Source of the DNA: Butyriboletus loyo
Lineage: Eukaryota; Basidiomycota; Agaricomycetes; Boletales; Boletaceae
Assembly: GCA_038093515.1 (NCBI GenBank)
Contig: JBBPSI010000205.1
Location: 1 to 43,739, forward strand
Direction of reading: 5' to 3'
Length of the DNA: 43,739 bases
Shown: positions 11,195 to 21,299 of the stretch, piece by piece
Numbering within the stretch: position 1 is the first letter of the stretch
Layout of the letters: each line of letters begins with the position of its first letter
The notes under the pieces: model-generated
What the model saw: the letters and a program-made list of their open reading frames with translations, nothing else
Databases searched by the model: none
Told to the model about the DNA's origin: nothing
Program-made: the position numbers and the translations under genes

Positions 11195-12233
11195 TGTCTG
11201 CATGTTTGCATGTTTTACATTACATTTCACTCAATACAATAACCCCTGATCCTAATCCTAGGTGGTGGGTGTATGAAATATGATACCTGCTCTTGGCCTT
11301 CTATTGGACCAGGAATCAGGTAATATGGATACAGTTTGATGGAATGTCAGCTATTTTAAAATGACAGGTCCTGCAGATGGTTTTTTGACTAATATTTGGT
11401 GTGAGCTCTCTTGGCCTTGATAACTGCTTCAACTATTCTAGGCATCCTTTCTATCCATTTGTGACACTGTTCCATAGAAATCTTTCCCCACTCTACCACC
11501 ACCCTTTCCCATAATTGATGAACTCCTGTAGGAGCACTATTATAAGCTGAGAGACATCTATTGAGGTGATTCCAAGTATGTTCAATGGGGTTGAGGTCTT
11601 GAGATTGTGCAGGCCAATCCAGAAGCTTGATTCCTTGCTCCTCAAACCAATTCTGGGCTCTTTTGGAGGTATGTTTGGGATCATTATTCTGCTGAAAAGT
11701 GATATTATGTTGAGAAATTCCAGATTTCTCCATGTTTTATAGTAATTCTTCCACTAGAATTTACACATACTGTTCACCATCCATCATCCCCTCAACCTCA
11801 CTTAAATCCCCCACTTGTTATAATCATAACATTTATTCGTACACTTTAAACTTTGGACTTAGTTGTTTCAATCAAACTTCACTTTCAAAGGTCACGTGAC
11901 ATAGTGCACATGATCATGGGAACTTACATGTGATCTCCTGCTGACTAAGCATATGATGTCATGGCCTAGACCAAGCCTAGACTCTATGATGTCACGACAC
12001 ATGTATTTAATCTCTGTTTACTTCTCTTCCTTTCGATACCACACCTTGTGTGGTTAATCACTGTTGTGCTTCTCTTCTTTCTGATCCCCATTGACCCTGT
12101 AGTCTATCCATGTATAGTAGTTCATCTCACACACAGCTTGGTCTGTGTGCATCTCTGTACAATATATAAAGGCTTGTGGTTAGACTAGGATTCCCTAGTT
12201 TTAACCACTTGACTATTTGCTGGTGTTACGGTG

Positions 12234-13475
12234 ACGGTCTACTTTTTCTCCCCTTTTCCATTAGGACTACTATCTTCGCCTAGCTTGCTGCTAGTTCCCT
12301 TTGAACGGTACGAACCATTTTAACTTAGTCATCACTTCCCGTGCATGGACGCCATTTCTCTCATACTCCAGAACCTTCTAGAGTATTCCTTCCACTTTTG
12401 TCTTTTACTCTTATGACCTGATTGGACACATGGTCTGTGCGCAGACCCCAGTAGTATAAAGACCCAAGTCTTTACTTCCATGTACTTTATCTAGTTCTAC
12501 ACAGTCTTCTGCTAGCAATTAGCTTCATTCTGTTACAGTTTTACCCCTAAGCGTACCCCGCCACTCGTTTTCCCACGCTCACGCGTCCCCGCCGCCCCCG
12601 CCGTCTTGCGATGCCGCCCATCGCCCGCTCCCCAGTCGCCTAGTGGACGATATCCACTTCCCCGGTCGTTCCTGCAAGTCTCAGTGACGCTACACTGAGA
12701 TAGCCCCTGTCTTGTCGCCCCGTCGGGCCGGACCCACAGCTGAGCTGTCGCGTCCCTCTTTTCTTAACCAATGACATTTGTTACATCACGTGACTAGCAC
12801 GTGACTAGATTACGACGCGTCAGTACCTTCGCGTCGAGACCCGTATCCAAGGGCTCCGCCATTCGCGCACCCTTCGCCCTGTGGGGCTCGCCTCATGGAC
12901 ATCGTCGCTTCGCCTTCAGCTCTTCCTATTCGCTGACGATGTCGCCATCTTACTCGGAGCATAGCTCCCTCGTTACCGGCACTTTGCCGCTTCTTCTTTC
13001 GCCGCTATGACTCGGACGGACTCATAGCCCTTTGCCCTTCGCTGCCACGCACAGCTCGGTCTGTGCACGATAGACATTAGTATATATACTCGCACTTAGA
13101 CTAGTACGAGTTCTTTAGCTAATTCTACACATCTACCAAGTGCATAGTAATCTAGCAATATACCCTTCTTGCCGATAAAGCCGATAAGAGCCTGCTCGAT
13201 CTCGTCTGGTCGCCACCACACAAGATCTCGCCGACACTTGCTTTGCAAGACACCCGATAGCGTCGTCTACGCGAGTCGGCTAGTTTCCTCATTAGGCTCG
13301 AGCCCCTATAAGTGCTCGCTTGCTAGCTATTGTGCGCTATCAGCGTAACACATTCCAGACTCTTAGTGTGAGCACTAAGACATAGTCTGAGACTTCTCCC
13401 AGAACCGTCTCCAGAGTCCTGAGGCTACTCTTGAGTGCCTCCTCGCTGTTCTAGTTGTTAGCGCCCAGCATAACA
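12234..13475 (+). repeat. Solo LTR A inside LTR B, split by LTR C
   Basis: TGTTACGG to CATAACA with the duplication GCTGG (12229-12233 and 13476-13480). It is 417 bp once LTR C and its duplication are removed. The heat-shock-like array and the TATA box (12455) are present. Confidence 0.88.
12531..13350 (+). repeat. Solo LTR C, 820 bp, CpG-rich
   Basis: TGTTACAG to CAGCGTAACA, with the duplication CATTC (12526-12530 and 13351-13355) inside LTR A. It equals in length (820 bp) the LTR C at 36792-37611. On this strand it has paired CACGTG motifs (12787 and 12798) and a TATA box at 13081 with GGTCTGTGCACG at 13058. It is far richer in CpG than its surroundings, so it is recent. Confidence 0.9.
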
Positions 13476-14512
13476 GCTGGCAACAGTTGAAGATTAAGTT
13501 GAAGCTCCTAGTTCATACTTGCCAGGTACTTGTGTATACCTACAACTGTAGTGAACCGCTTGTGGCATTGTATTTGTACTGGCATTCGACCATGCGTTGC
13601 TATTGTTACACCACTCCATTGAACCCTATACCATCAGGAAACCTGCTCCAAACTTGACTGTACCTTTAACCTCTCTGGCAGTTAGGCCCTCTCTCTTCTT
13701 TTTCCACACATACACTCCTGTCCATCTGACCCAATTCTATTTATTTTGGTCTCATCTGACCAAATAATCCTCTTCCAGTCCTTATTGATACTTGAGAGCA
13801 AAGGCAAATCATCTTTTTCTAGGGCCAATTGGAAGAAGACATTTCTTCTTCTTCTTTATCACAGCCTTTAAATGCACCCTCCTTGAGGTCTTTTCTCACT
13901 GTATGTGAGGGGATGGGAGGTTCAATGATGGAATTGATGAAATTTGTAGCCTGGACTGCATTTTTGGCCTTGCCAGTAATGATTTGCTGGACAATAGCAC
14001 ATTTGTTGGTAGGAGTAAGCTTAGAAGGACAGCCAGCATGAAGCTTCTCCTTGTCAGGTTGGATCTCTTGGAGTACCCTAGCCACAGTAGACTTTCCTAG
14101 GCCAGTCTGGGAGGCAATCTTCCTAGTTGAAACACCAAGAGAGGTGGAAATGGATTTCATGGTGATGGTGAGAAAATAAAAATAGGAGGATGGGGTTTAT
14201 ATATGTTGGGTGACACTCAGTTACATAAAGGTGACATATGTAATGATATTACAGCATCTAGGGTCTAATATATGTGATCAAAACTTAAAGTCAAAAACCT
14301 CTCTGCATGACCTGTCATTTTAAAATAGCTGGCATTCCATCAAACCTTATCCATCAAACCTGATTCCTGGGCCAATAGAAGGCCAAGAGCGGGTACCATA
14401 TTTCATACACCCACTGCCCAGGGTTAGGATCAGGGGTTATTGCATTGAGTGATATGTAATGTAAAACATGCAAACATGGAGACAGTTTTTTGAGCCACTG
14501 CAGTTTGGATTC

Positions 14513-14792
14513 ATTCACTACTTGAGAAAATTGGTTACAAGCTTGCCCCTATACCAATAATGAAGGTTCCATCTTTATGGCATCTAATCCCATTACTGAA
14601 AAATGTAACAAACATGTTGATATTAAATGGCATGGTGTACAGGAATTTGTACATGAAGGATTAGTCAAACTATTCTTCATTGGAGGGGCCTCCAACACCA
14701 CTGCTATGTTCACCAGGAACCTAGGCCATGTAAAGCTGGACCAATTCCGATGACAAATGGGATTAGTATTCTACAACACACTGCAATAGTGC
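14513..14792 (+). pseudogene. Copia-2 RNase H, C-terminal part
   Basis: The plus strand continues the Copia-2 RNase H after Tc1-A copy b: WIHSLLEKIGYKLAPIPI, then after a frameshift NNEGSIFMASNPITEKCNKH, VDIKWH and the tail MFTRNLGHVKLDQF before a TGA at 14751. Joining its first codons to the minus-strand end at 8529 through the shared TA gives an unbroken Copia motif (EYIALSDCSKQVVWIHSLLE). The rest of the pol lies inverted to the left. It is non-functional, with at least one frameshift and one stop. Confidence 0.85.
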
Positions 14793-15019
14793 TTTTTAAA
14801 CTAGATTTTACATACAAAAGTAACTGCTGCACAAGTCAACAATGACTTATGCCAGTTAACTTATCAGTATTAACAGTGTGCATCTTCTGCACCTGCCACT
14901 CACCTAGTGTGCTTTATAGCACCTATATGTCAGACTCAACACAAGTGCACCTTATCATGCACTGAGCTCTTTGTTGCTTGCACACCTCTTATAAATAATG
15001 AATGCTTAGCATGGGGGAG
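14793..15019 (+). other. Copia-2 3' noncoding stretch and polypurine tract
   Basis: AT-rich sequence without a coding frame between the end of pol and the LTR. It ends in the purine run ATGGGGGAG (15011-15019) directly before TGTTGAATG, as expected for a plus-strand primer. Confidence 0.6.
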
Positions 15020-15640
15020 TGTTGAATGTATATTAGTATTATATAATATACTGATTACATAACATGTGTAGTCAGACCATATATGCACTTCAAACTCAGC
15101 TTATCTGAGTTCTAATCAATCTTGTTCTTACACTTCAATGTGCACTACAGCAAGCCTCTAACAACCAATTAGTGAGTATCTTTGGTACAACCTCACATGT
15201 GTTATGCTTGTGGCACTAACAACTAGAATGAGGTGGCACTCTTGAGTAGCCACAGGACTCTGGGAGATGAGAAGTCTCAGACTACATCTTAGTGCTCACA
15301 CTAAGAGTCTGGAAGGAAACTAGCTGCTAGCAATAAATTGCATAGAACTAGATGGGTTGTACTTATACAAGGCACTAGGTATTTATACTGTTGAGACCCA
15401 TGCACAGACCATGCCTCCAACAGGCCCTAAGAGTCACAACAAGTCAAATGGAGTTGCTATGAGTCAAAGGTGAAAAGGGGATACAACTCTAGAATGATCT
15501 AGAGTGAAATGGAAGTAGCATCCAAAATAAGAATGGAAATGGCTAAGCAGAATAGGAGTCACACCCTAGGTGAGAACAGTAAACCATAGGGATGAAAGGA
15601 AAAGATGTAGGAAATTATAACAACATGCTCCCTTTCTACA
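15020..15640 (+). repeat. Copia-2 3' LTR, split by a minus-strand LTR A
   Basis: It starts TGTTGAATG after the polypurine tract. The right end is placed at CTTTCTACA because Gypsy-2 sequence, seen also at 31570, begins at 15641. No second copy exists here to fix the edge, so the right boundary is tentative. Confidence 0.55.
15200..15622 (-). repeat. Solo LTR A variant, old
   Basis: Minus-strand LTR A relative (423 bp), flanked by ACATG (15195-15199 and 15623-15627). It is CpG-poor, but the GGTCTGTGCATG to TATA spacing of 23 bp and the TATCTAGTTCT-like start-site region are recognisable. Confidence 0.82.
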
Positions 15641-16891
15641 TCCTGTTCTAATCATCAGAGCATCGTGGAAATGGGTTTTTAGGTTTTGATGATCTGTGAA
15701 ATGGATGGGGAGATCCTACAATCTATCCAATGCACAAGGTATTTGAGGCAATATATCCATTCCTGAAATCCTCAATTACATGTTCCTTATTCCATTCCTT
15801 TTCATCTTGTTCCATGTTTTCCATGTTGAATCCAGATATATCATCCAGTTCTGTTTCTCTCTTCAATGTTTTTCTCTTCAATTCTGAACATTCCATTCCT
15901 TCTCTGCACAGTGGGAATTATACCCATCTCTCTTCCTCTGCTTCCATTTTAACTCCTGTTGTGATTTCTGTGCTTCAGTCAGTCTATTATCTAGATCCTA
16001 TTTGTAATACCCTGGCCTACAAGCCAGTGGCTAAGAAGGTTTGTGTGGTAGCAGCTCCTCTTAAGGAGAAGTTCCATGTTATCTGTCACTTACCAGATGA
16101 GCCATTGGCAGGATTACCAATCATGCTTACTCACCCTCCAGAATTTATTCCAGGAACTTGATTCACTCAAGAGCATGCTGATGATCTTGACCTTGACCTA
16201 AATGGCTATAACCAGAGAAATTAAAGTTGGTCCACTGGATAGTCCATGCACATGAGGCTGCCTTTACTTGGATTCCAATGGAGCAAGGATGGTTAGATGA
16301 GTGGTACTTTCTGCCTGTCAAGATTCCAACAGTGCTCCATACTCCATGGGTACTCCACAATATTCTGATTCCACCTGCAATACACAATGAAGCTATTCAA
16401 ATTATCAAAGATCAGATTGCATCAGGGGTATATGAGCCCTTTGTAGCTGCATACTGATCTTGGTGGTTTTGCATCATCAAACAGGATGGGAAATCACTCT
16501 GACTGGTCCACAACCTCCAGCCCCTGAATGTAGTTACTATCTGTGATGCTTCTGCACCCCAATTCATAGAGCATCTCATGGAATCCTTTGCCAGATATGC
16601 AGTCTATGGGATGCTCGACCTATTTGCAGGTTATGATCAGTGCCCCTTGTATGTGGAGTCATGAGATATAACTACCTTTGGGAGTCCCATAGGCCCACAT
16701 CATCTCACTACTCTTCTTATGGGTTATACTAATGCTGTCCAAATTTACCAAGCAGATGTGTCCTTCATACTACAGGATGAGATTCTGCATCACATGATAC
16801 CATTCATTGATGATCTTCCAGCAAAGTCCATCCTTATCCACTATCAGGGAATGGACAGAACTTATGAAACAATTCCAGATAATCCTTGCAT
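15641..16891 (+). pseudogene. Gypsy-2 copy a Pol: linker and reverse transcriptase, broken
   Basis: A Gypsy Pol of a clade distinct from Gypsy-1. It reads a serine-rich linker, KPVAKKVCVVAAPLKEKFHV, LAGLPIMLTHPPEFIPGT, the region matching LVHWIVHAHEAAFTWIPMEQ, and the fingers IKDQIASGVYEPFVAAY. Then come VHNLQPLNVVTI, YGMLDLFAGYDQ (first catalytic Asp of reverse transcriptase), MGYTNAVQIYQADVSFILQD and FIDDLP (the YxDD box, read as FIDD) near 16800. Several stops and frameshifts show it is dead. A solo LTR B splits it after 16891. The paralogous stretch in copy b lies at 31353-32688. Confidence 0.85.
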
Positions 16892-17021
16892 TGTTACAAC
16901 TGCAGGAGTAATCCAAACAGAATATGACACAAGCTGGTTTAAACTAGCATTGCAGCACTACACAAAGGTGCTGGAGGTGATGAATGAAGGAGCTTGAGAT
17001 CTTCAGTCCCTCAACTGTTTC

Positions 17022-17838
17022 TGTTATGCTTGTGTGCGAAACAACTAGCAGCGAGCACTTGAATAGGGGCTCGAGCCTAATCGGGAAGGTGCCGACTCGC
17101 GTAGATGATGCTATCAGGCTTCTGCAAAGCAAGTGTCGGTGAGATGTCGTGTGGTGGCAACCAGAAGAGATTGAGCAGACTCTTATCAGCTTTATTGGCA
17201 GGAAGGGTATATTGCTAGATTGCTAGGCACTTGGTAGATGCGTAGAATTAGCTAGAGAACTCGTACTAGTCTAAGTACGTGTATATATACTAATAGATAT
17301 TGTGCACAGACCGAGCTGTGCATGGCAGTGAAGGCAAAGGGTTATGAGTCTGTCCGAGTCATAATGGCGAATGGTGAAGTGGCAAAGTGCCAGTAATGAG
17401 GGAGTGAAGCTCTGAGCAAGATGGTGACATCATCAGCAAATGGGAAGAGCTGAAGGTGAAGTGATGATGTCCACAAGGTGGGGCCCACAGGGCAAAGGGG
17501 ACACAAGTAGCAGAGACCTTGGATATGGGCCTCAGTGTGCTAGTCAGGACATGTCGTAATCTAGTCATGTGCTAGTCACGTGATGTAACAAGTGTCATTG
17601 GATAAGAAATGAGGGATGTGACAGCTCAACTGAAGGTCTGGCCCGACAGGGCGACAACATAGGGGTTGTCTCAGCATTGTGGTACTGAGATGTCTAGGAA
17701 AGACTGGGGAAGTGGATGATGTCCACTAGCGACTGGGGAGCGGGTGATGGGTGGCCTCACAAGGCGGCGGGGGCGGCAGGAAGTGCGTAAGTGTGGGAAA
17801 ATGAGTGGCAGGGTACGCTTAGGGGTAAAACTGTAACA
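17022..17838 (-). repeat. Solo LTR C, 817 bp, partly decayed
   Basis: TGTTATGC to ACTGTAACA, flanked by GTTTC (17017-17021 and 17839-17843). It aligns along its whole length with LTR C at 36792-37611, with many CpG sites turned to TpG or CpA. Confidence 0.88.
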
Positions 17839-17972
17839 GTTTCCAGTGATCAAGACAAGTGGTTAAAGCTAAGGGAACATAGCCAAACCACCAGCCTTTA
17901 TATATTATTCAGAACAGTGCACAGACCAAGCTGTGCATGTGACAAACTACTATACATGGATAGACTAGGAAG

Positions 17973-18399
17973 TGTTACGGTAGTACTTTATTTCTTTTCT
18001 CCACTACCGTTAGGACTCTTACATTCGCCTAGCCTTTTGCTAGTTCCTGTTGAACGGTAACAACCGTTCATACTTAGTCATCATTTCTCGCACACGGACG
18101 CGCTTTCCTTCATACTCCAGAATCTTCTAGAGTATTCCTTCCACATTTGTAACTTCCCTTCTCGCGGCTCGATTAGGGACATGGTCTGTGCGCAGATCCC
18201 AGTAGTATAAAGGTCCTGCCTTTCTACCATGTATGGTATCTAGTTCTACGCAGCCTCCTGCTAGCAATTAGTATCACTTCCAGACTCTTAGTGTGCGCAC
18301 TAAGACATAGTCTGAGACCCAGCTCAGAAACGCTTCACGAGTCTTGAGGCCACTCCAGAGTGCCTCCTCGCTGTTCAATTGTTAGCGCCCAGCGTAACA
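17973..18399 (+). repeat. Solo LTR A, 427 bp
   Basis: TGTTACGG to GCGTAACA, flanked by GGAAG (17968-17972 and 18400-18404) in LTR B. The module GGTCTGTGCGCA at 18183 lies 23 bp before the TATA at 18206, and the heat-shock-like array lies near 18119-18136. Confidence 0.9.
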
Positions 18400-18589
18400 G
18401 GAAGCACACAGGGATCAAAGAGAAGATAAGTGTAATGGAGATTAAATACATGTGGTGTGATATCATAGGCTCTGTCTAGACTTGGTCACATGTACTGTCT
18501 CATGATCATGTGCATAAGATCATGTGACTTCGAAAATAGAAACAACAAGTCCAAAAGCATGGAAATAATATAGTATTATAACATGCATC

Positions 18590-18985
18590 CACTGGTTTAT
18601 CTGGGAATACCTAACTGTTATTAGCTGCATTTTTCAATGATTACAGAACATAGGTGCTGAATGATTCAAGATGGGACTGAGAGTAAAGAACCCTGCTACA
18701 GAAAGAACTCAATCTAATCAAAAGCAAAGAAATAAAGAAAAGGGTGCAATATGATCAACCCCAAAGGGAAGTAGAGAGGAAACAAAGAGAGGAACACCAG
18801 GGAAGGTCATTTCCACTGATGTCTATACAGAAAAACTGTAATTCTGGACTTCCTCTGCTGCGGAACAGACTGGAGAGGACATGGAAATGTGAGAGGATGG
18901 ATGAAATCCATTGGCTATAGCTTGAAGATCAAGGGACAAGGACAGAGCGTGACTAGATGATTGCACAGAGAAGCAGGAGAGTCAA
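18590..18985 (+). other. Decayed Gypsy-2 remnant, then unassigned sequence
   Basis: The first 100 bp or so continue the Gypsy-2 reverse transcriptase (IHWFIWEYLTVISC resembles the family's IRRFVWEH region). From about 18700 to 18985 no frame or repeat could be assigned; this part may be degraded Gypsy-2 or an older insertion. No gene is seen. Confidence 0.5.
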
Positions 18986-20080
18986 AAAGTGGTATTTTAG
19001 GTCATAGTTATAACCTTTTTATAGTCTGGGAATTTTCCAAGACTTGAAACACTAAGAATAAGTGAAAACTAAGTAGAAACATCAAGGAAATCATTGACAG
19101 AATGTACATAAGCATATCAGTTGTCATAGGAGTTGATCAGATGTAATAAGTATGGAATCAAATAGGAAAGACCTACTGGTGAACACTTTCTGGGCACACA
19201 GAACTTTGATGTGGAACCCTGATGACCACAGAAATGTTGAAATTGGTCAGAATTTGATGAGGATAATGGAAGGAAGTGAGGACTGTTGTGAAGCAATTAT
19301 TTGTGATGCATGTGGGTGCTGAATTGCCTGAAGGAGGAGTGACTGCAACCTGGAGAATATGTGTTCCCTACACTGGTATGGACTTATTAAGGATGCCCAT
19401 GATAACCTCAGGCACAAAGGTGTCTTCACTGTCTGTACTAGGTTGCTACTTTGTTTTTGGTGGCCACAGCTGGTGGATGATATCAAGTGGTATATTAAAG
19501 CATGCCATGAGTGTTAGGTCCATCAGACAGTAAAACTTCATATTCTGCCTTCCGTTCCACTTTTCAGAGGATTGTTTTACAAAGTTCATATTAATACCAT
19601 GCTTATGCCTAGGGCTGGTGGCTATCATTACATTGTCCAGGCTAGGTGTGTATTATTTGCATATCTGGAGTGGCAGATGTTTCATTCTGAGAACACTGTA
19701 GGGAACACATATTCTCTAGGTTGCAGTTGCTCCTCTCTCACACAATTCAGCACCCACATGCATCACAAATAATTGCTTCACAACACTCACTTCCTTCCAT
19801 CATCCTCATCAAATTCCAACCAATTCCAACATTTCCATGGTCATCAGGGTTCCATGTCAAAGTTCTGTGTGCCTGGAAAGTGTTCACCAGTAGGTCTTTC
19901 CTATTTGATTTCATACTTATTACATCTGATCAACTCCTATGACAACTGATATGCTTATGTACATTCTGTCAATGATTTCCTTGACATTTCTACTTAATTT
20001 TCACTTATCCTTAGTGTTTCAAGTCTTGGAAAATGCCCAGACTATAAAATGGTTGTAACTATGACCTAAAATACCACTTT
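18986..20080. repeat. Large imperfect inverted repeat (arms about 385 bp) around an integrase fragment
   Basis: The arm at 18986-19373 is the inverted counterpart of 19697-20080. The outer ends read AAAGTGGTATTTTAGGTCAT and its complement; the inner ends read GTTCCCTACA and its complement. The arms are clearly homologous along their length, with scattered mismatches. Neither arm matches Gypsy-2 coding sequence. No target duplication is visible. The origin is unknown. Confidence 0.75.
19376..19696 (+). pseudogene. Gypsy-2 integrase fragment (zinc finger and start of core)
   Basis: It lies between the arms of the inverted repeat. Joined frames read GLIKDAHDNLRHKGVFTVCT, FWWPQLVDDIKWYIKACHEC (the HHCC zinc finger of integrase), then FYKVHINTMLMPRAGGYHYI and VQARCVLFAYLEW. 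The expected first catalytic Asp in the HxDTM motif has become Asn (HINTM). The fragment stops after MFHSENT, where homology to integrase is lost and the right arm begins. It has no start and no downstream core, so it is a relic. Confidence 0.8.
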
Positions 20081-20083
20081 CCC

Positions 20084-20968
20084 CAAGTTTCATGGAAAGA
20101 CTCCCACACAGCTTCCACAATGCTTAGAGGACATTGAATTTCTTGGAATGTCTGCTGATCTCACAGATTCCTAGCAAATCTGAGTGGCAATCTGTTACAT
20201 GGATCTCAATGAGGCCAAGGTTTGGGAAACCTTACCTTCAGCCTTGGGAGCAGATTGGGAGTTATTCATCACTGCTGTTAAAGATCTATACCCTGGATGC
20301 AAAGGGGATGACTGGTATTGTTGAGCTGATCTTCAATATCTAGTTCAGGATTCCAAGCCTTGTGCTATGCACAGCCAAGAGGATCTTGGGGAGTACAGAC
20401 AGAAGTTTATAAAGATTGCCTCCCTCCTGATCACTACTAAGAAGCTTTCAGAGGTTGAGTGTGATTCTCTTTTCCTTTCCAGATTTCCACAGGACATGGA
20501 GGAAAGGATCCAACACTGGCTATCCATACTCCAGTTGGACCTCCACCCTGATGATCCATATTCTATTGCTGATACTATTGGTGCCACTAGGTTTCTATTT
20601 ACTAGATCAGCACTTTGATCTTCTGCAATTCCATCTAAAGTCACCACAGCACCTAATACAACCAATCACAGTTCATCGACACACCAGAGTCAAAACCAGT
20701 TACTGCTGAGTATACAACACCAACCTCCAACCTCTCAAGCTCCTAAACTGGAATATGCTCTGATGGTGCAGCAGAAGTCCTGTGCCTTTTGTGCAATTAT
20801 TATTCGGCACTTTACACAGAATTGCCCAAGTGTAGAGGAGTACATCCAGGCAGGACATATTATCCACAGAGCAGATAGACACTTGTATATGGTAGATAAT
20901 TTGCATATTCCACACATACCTGGAACCTGATGTATAAAGGATTGTGTCAAGAGACTTGAGGCAGAGCA
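20084..20968 (+). pseudogene. Gypsy-2 copy b Gag, broken
   Basis: Gag-like sequence of the Gypsy-2 clade. It reads LEDIEFLGMSADLT, VWETLPSALGADWELFITAV and KDLYPGCKGDDW with intervening stops. An open stretch (20367-20618) follows, with SQEDLGEYRQKFIKIASLLI and DLHPDDPYSIADTIGATRFL. Near 20780 a single zinc knuckle is recognisable (CAFCAIIIRHFTQNCPSVEE). The frame meets stops after IPHIPGT and is split at 20969 by Gypsy-1 copy II; the same frame resumes at 30012 (EAEHASGSSAAPVASSF). Gag would form the particle shell and bind element RNA; this copy cannot. Confidence 0.8.
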
Positions 20969-21287
20969 TGTTACAATTTCTTACTCCAGATTGTTCTAGA
21001 GTATTTTTTCCTCATTTGTCCCTTTGACTTGTCTTGACTCACACTGACTCTCGACAACTCTTATGACCTGATCAGGCCCTGGTCTGTGCCCAGGACCCTC
21101 TAGTATAATTACCAGCACCATGTACAGTAATACCCCATCTAGTTCTATGCAATCCATTGCTAGCAGCTAGCTCCCTCCAGACTCTTAGTGCCAGCACTAA
21201 GTCATAGTCTGAGACTTTCTTCCAAGAGTCCTGTGGCTACTCAAGAGTGCTGCCTAGTGTCTAGTTGTTAGTGCCACAAGCATAACA
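20969..21287 (+). repeat. Gypsy-1 copy II 5' LTR, internally deleted
   Basis: 319 bp against 437 bp in the partner 3' LTR. About 118 bp are missing between two short TTTCTTA repeats near the left end. GGTCTGTGCCCA at 21081 precedes TATA at 21104 by 23 bp. Confidence 0.88.
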
Positions 21288-21289
21288 AA

Positions 21290-21299
21290 AGAACTAGAT
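21290..21299 (+). promoter_or_regulatory. Gypsy-1 copy II putative self-priming site
   Basis: AGAACTAGAT, 3 bp after the LTR end, is the exact complement of ATCTAGTTCT in the LTR, 33 bp after the TATA box in the intact 3' LTR. It matches the arrangement in copy I. Confidence 0.6.

Larger units (their letters stand above)
11816..13610 (+). repeat. Solo LTR B variant holding LTR A and LTR C
   Basis: It begins TGTTATAATC and ends ATTGTTACA, flanked by CCACT (11811-11815 and 13611-13615), and is inserted in Tc1-A copy b. The TATA box is at 12163 with GGTCTGTGTGCA 23 bp upstream (12140). LTR A is inserted at 12234-13475. Confidence 0.88.
11389..14160 (-). pseudogene. Tc1-A transposase, copy b, broken
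   Basis: The N-terminal part (14160-13819) reads MKSISTSLGVSTRKIASQTG, GLGKSTVARVLQEI and TGKAKNAVQAT, the paired helix-turn-helix DNA-binding region of Tc1 proteins. The middle is degraded around 13630-13800. The C-terminal part (11733-11389) is open and holds FQQNNDPKHTSKRAQ (second Asp region), LLDWPAQSQDLNPIEHTWN (third catalytic region) and the tail AHTKY. An LTR B of almost 1.8 kb separates the halves, so the gene is dead. The C-terminal 250 bp match copy a almost perfectly, while neighbouring parts match copy d better, a sign of recombination or gene conversion. Confidence 0.85.
11195..14510 (-). mobile_element. Tc1-A copy b, interrupted by nested LTRs
   Basis: Same family as copies a, c and d, on the minus strand. 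Without the LTR B insertion it is about 1.5 kb. The right terminal repeat is complete (ends GAGCCACTG at 14510, flanked by CA, a likely mutated TA). The left repeat lacks its first 16 or so bases and abuts Copia-2 integrase. LTR B entered at CCACT; the empty site is seen in copy d near 24580. Confidence 0.85.
16892..18584 (-). repeat. Solo LTR B variant holding LTR C and LTR A
   Basis: Flanked by TGCAT (16887-16891 and 18585-18589) inside the Gypsy-2 reverse transcriptase. It contains LTR C at 17022-17838 and LTR A at 17973-18399, two independent later insertions. Confidence 0.87.

Noticed and set aside
12801..13010. A 69-codon frame kept in three LTR C copies (also 17359-17568 and 37131-37340, minus strand)
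   Set aside because: It has no ATG start (it begins at GTG), lies upstream of the TATA box, and equal length is expected from homology alone. The fourth copy near 5905-6164 does not keep it cleanly.
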